A stretch of DNA of 64,000 nucleotides from the NCBI GenBank assembly GCA_007922305.1, contig ML677326.1, positions 53,996,785 through 54,060,784 on the forward strand. The letters run 5' to 3'. This DNA is from Dermatemys mawii. Lineage: Eukaryota; Chordata; Testudines; Dermatemydidae. The number at the start of each line of letters is the position of its first letter. Position 1 is the stretch's first letter. The notes under the pieces were generated by a model. That model saw only the letters and a list, made by a program, of their open reading frames with translations, did no database searches and was not told the origin of the DNA. This document shows, in pieces, positions 63,853 to 64,000 of the stretch. A program made the translations under genes and the position numbers.

Positions 63853-64000
63853 GACTCTGTTTGGGTTTCTACAGTACCCTGTCAAGTTTGGAAAACCATT
63901 TGGCTCTCCACGGTACCTTGTTGAGTTTGGGACTCTGTCTATGTCCCTGCAGTTCCCCATGGGGTCTGACACTCTGTTTAGGTCCCCATGGTACATCACT
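63853..64000. repeat. Minisatellite, 39-bp period, continues past the window
   Basis: Four diverged units start at 63853, 63892, 63931 and 63970, exactly 39 bases apart. Units share GACTCTGTTTGGGT-like starts, a TCCCCACGGTACC-like middle and a TTGAGTTTGG-like end. The last unit is cut by the window edge. Confidence 0.75.

Noticed and set aside
47060..64000. Exons of the expected neighbouring gene HPGD
   Set aside because: In mammals HPGD lies beyond the 3' end of GLRA3, but I see no short-chain dehydrogenase sequence such as a TGAAQGIG-type motif here. It may lie further downstream.

Overview
This is vertebrate nuclear DNA: AT-rich, gene-poor, with long introns and dense transposon debris. 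It carries the 3' half of one protein-coding gene on the + strand, the glycine receptor alpha-3 subunit (GLRA3). Five exons with canonical AG/GT borders and compatible phases lie at 984-1066, 18464-18601, 30118-30332, 32289-32435 and 39393-39662. They encode the protein from the Cys-loop to the stop codon. Earlier exons (signal peptide and N-terminal ligand-binding region) lie upstream of the window. The mobile-element mix fits a reptile, most probably a turtle: a tRNA-derived SINE with a CR1-like tail, degenerate CR1, a GIY-YIG-type Penelope-like element, Harbinger elements, hAT elements and a MIR-like SINE. The species call is inference.

Layout: 1-983 is the end of an upstream intron. 1067-18463 is a 17.4 kb intron with a Tigger-like MITE, a CR1 tail, a tRNA-like palindrome and an L1/Tx1-like LINE split by a SINE. 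18602-30117 is an 11.5 kb intron holding a 2.46 kb Harbinger transposon with two decayed genes, and a 271 bp Harbinger-type MITE. 30333-32288 and 32436-39392 are shorter introns; the second has two candidate phase-0 cassette exons. 39663 onward is probably 3' UTR, followed by intergenic DNA with a decayed CR1 (47.9-49.9 kb), a Penelope-like element with a hAT MITE nested in it (53.9-55.7 kb), a hAT foldback element with arms of about 560 bp (56.3-57.8 kb), a SINE (60.5 kb) and a 39-bp minisatellite running off the end.

The most useful observations are in the receptor. The serine known as the PKA site (S346 in mammalian alpha-3) is asparagine here. An extra cysteine stands two residues before the invariant loop C cysteine. 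The stop codon comes three residues earlier than in human, with the old tail codons still readable behind it. The Pro185 codon, known from mammals as a C-to-U editing site, is kept in editable form. The known 15-residue alpha-3L exon was not found. The transposons add a convergent two-gene Harbinger whose transposase has lost the first two catalytic Asp residues, and a hAT foldback built from two inverted copies of a transposase 3' end. I found no undescribed biological system beyond these.
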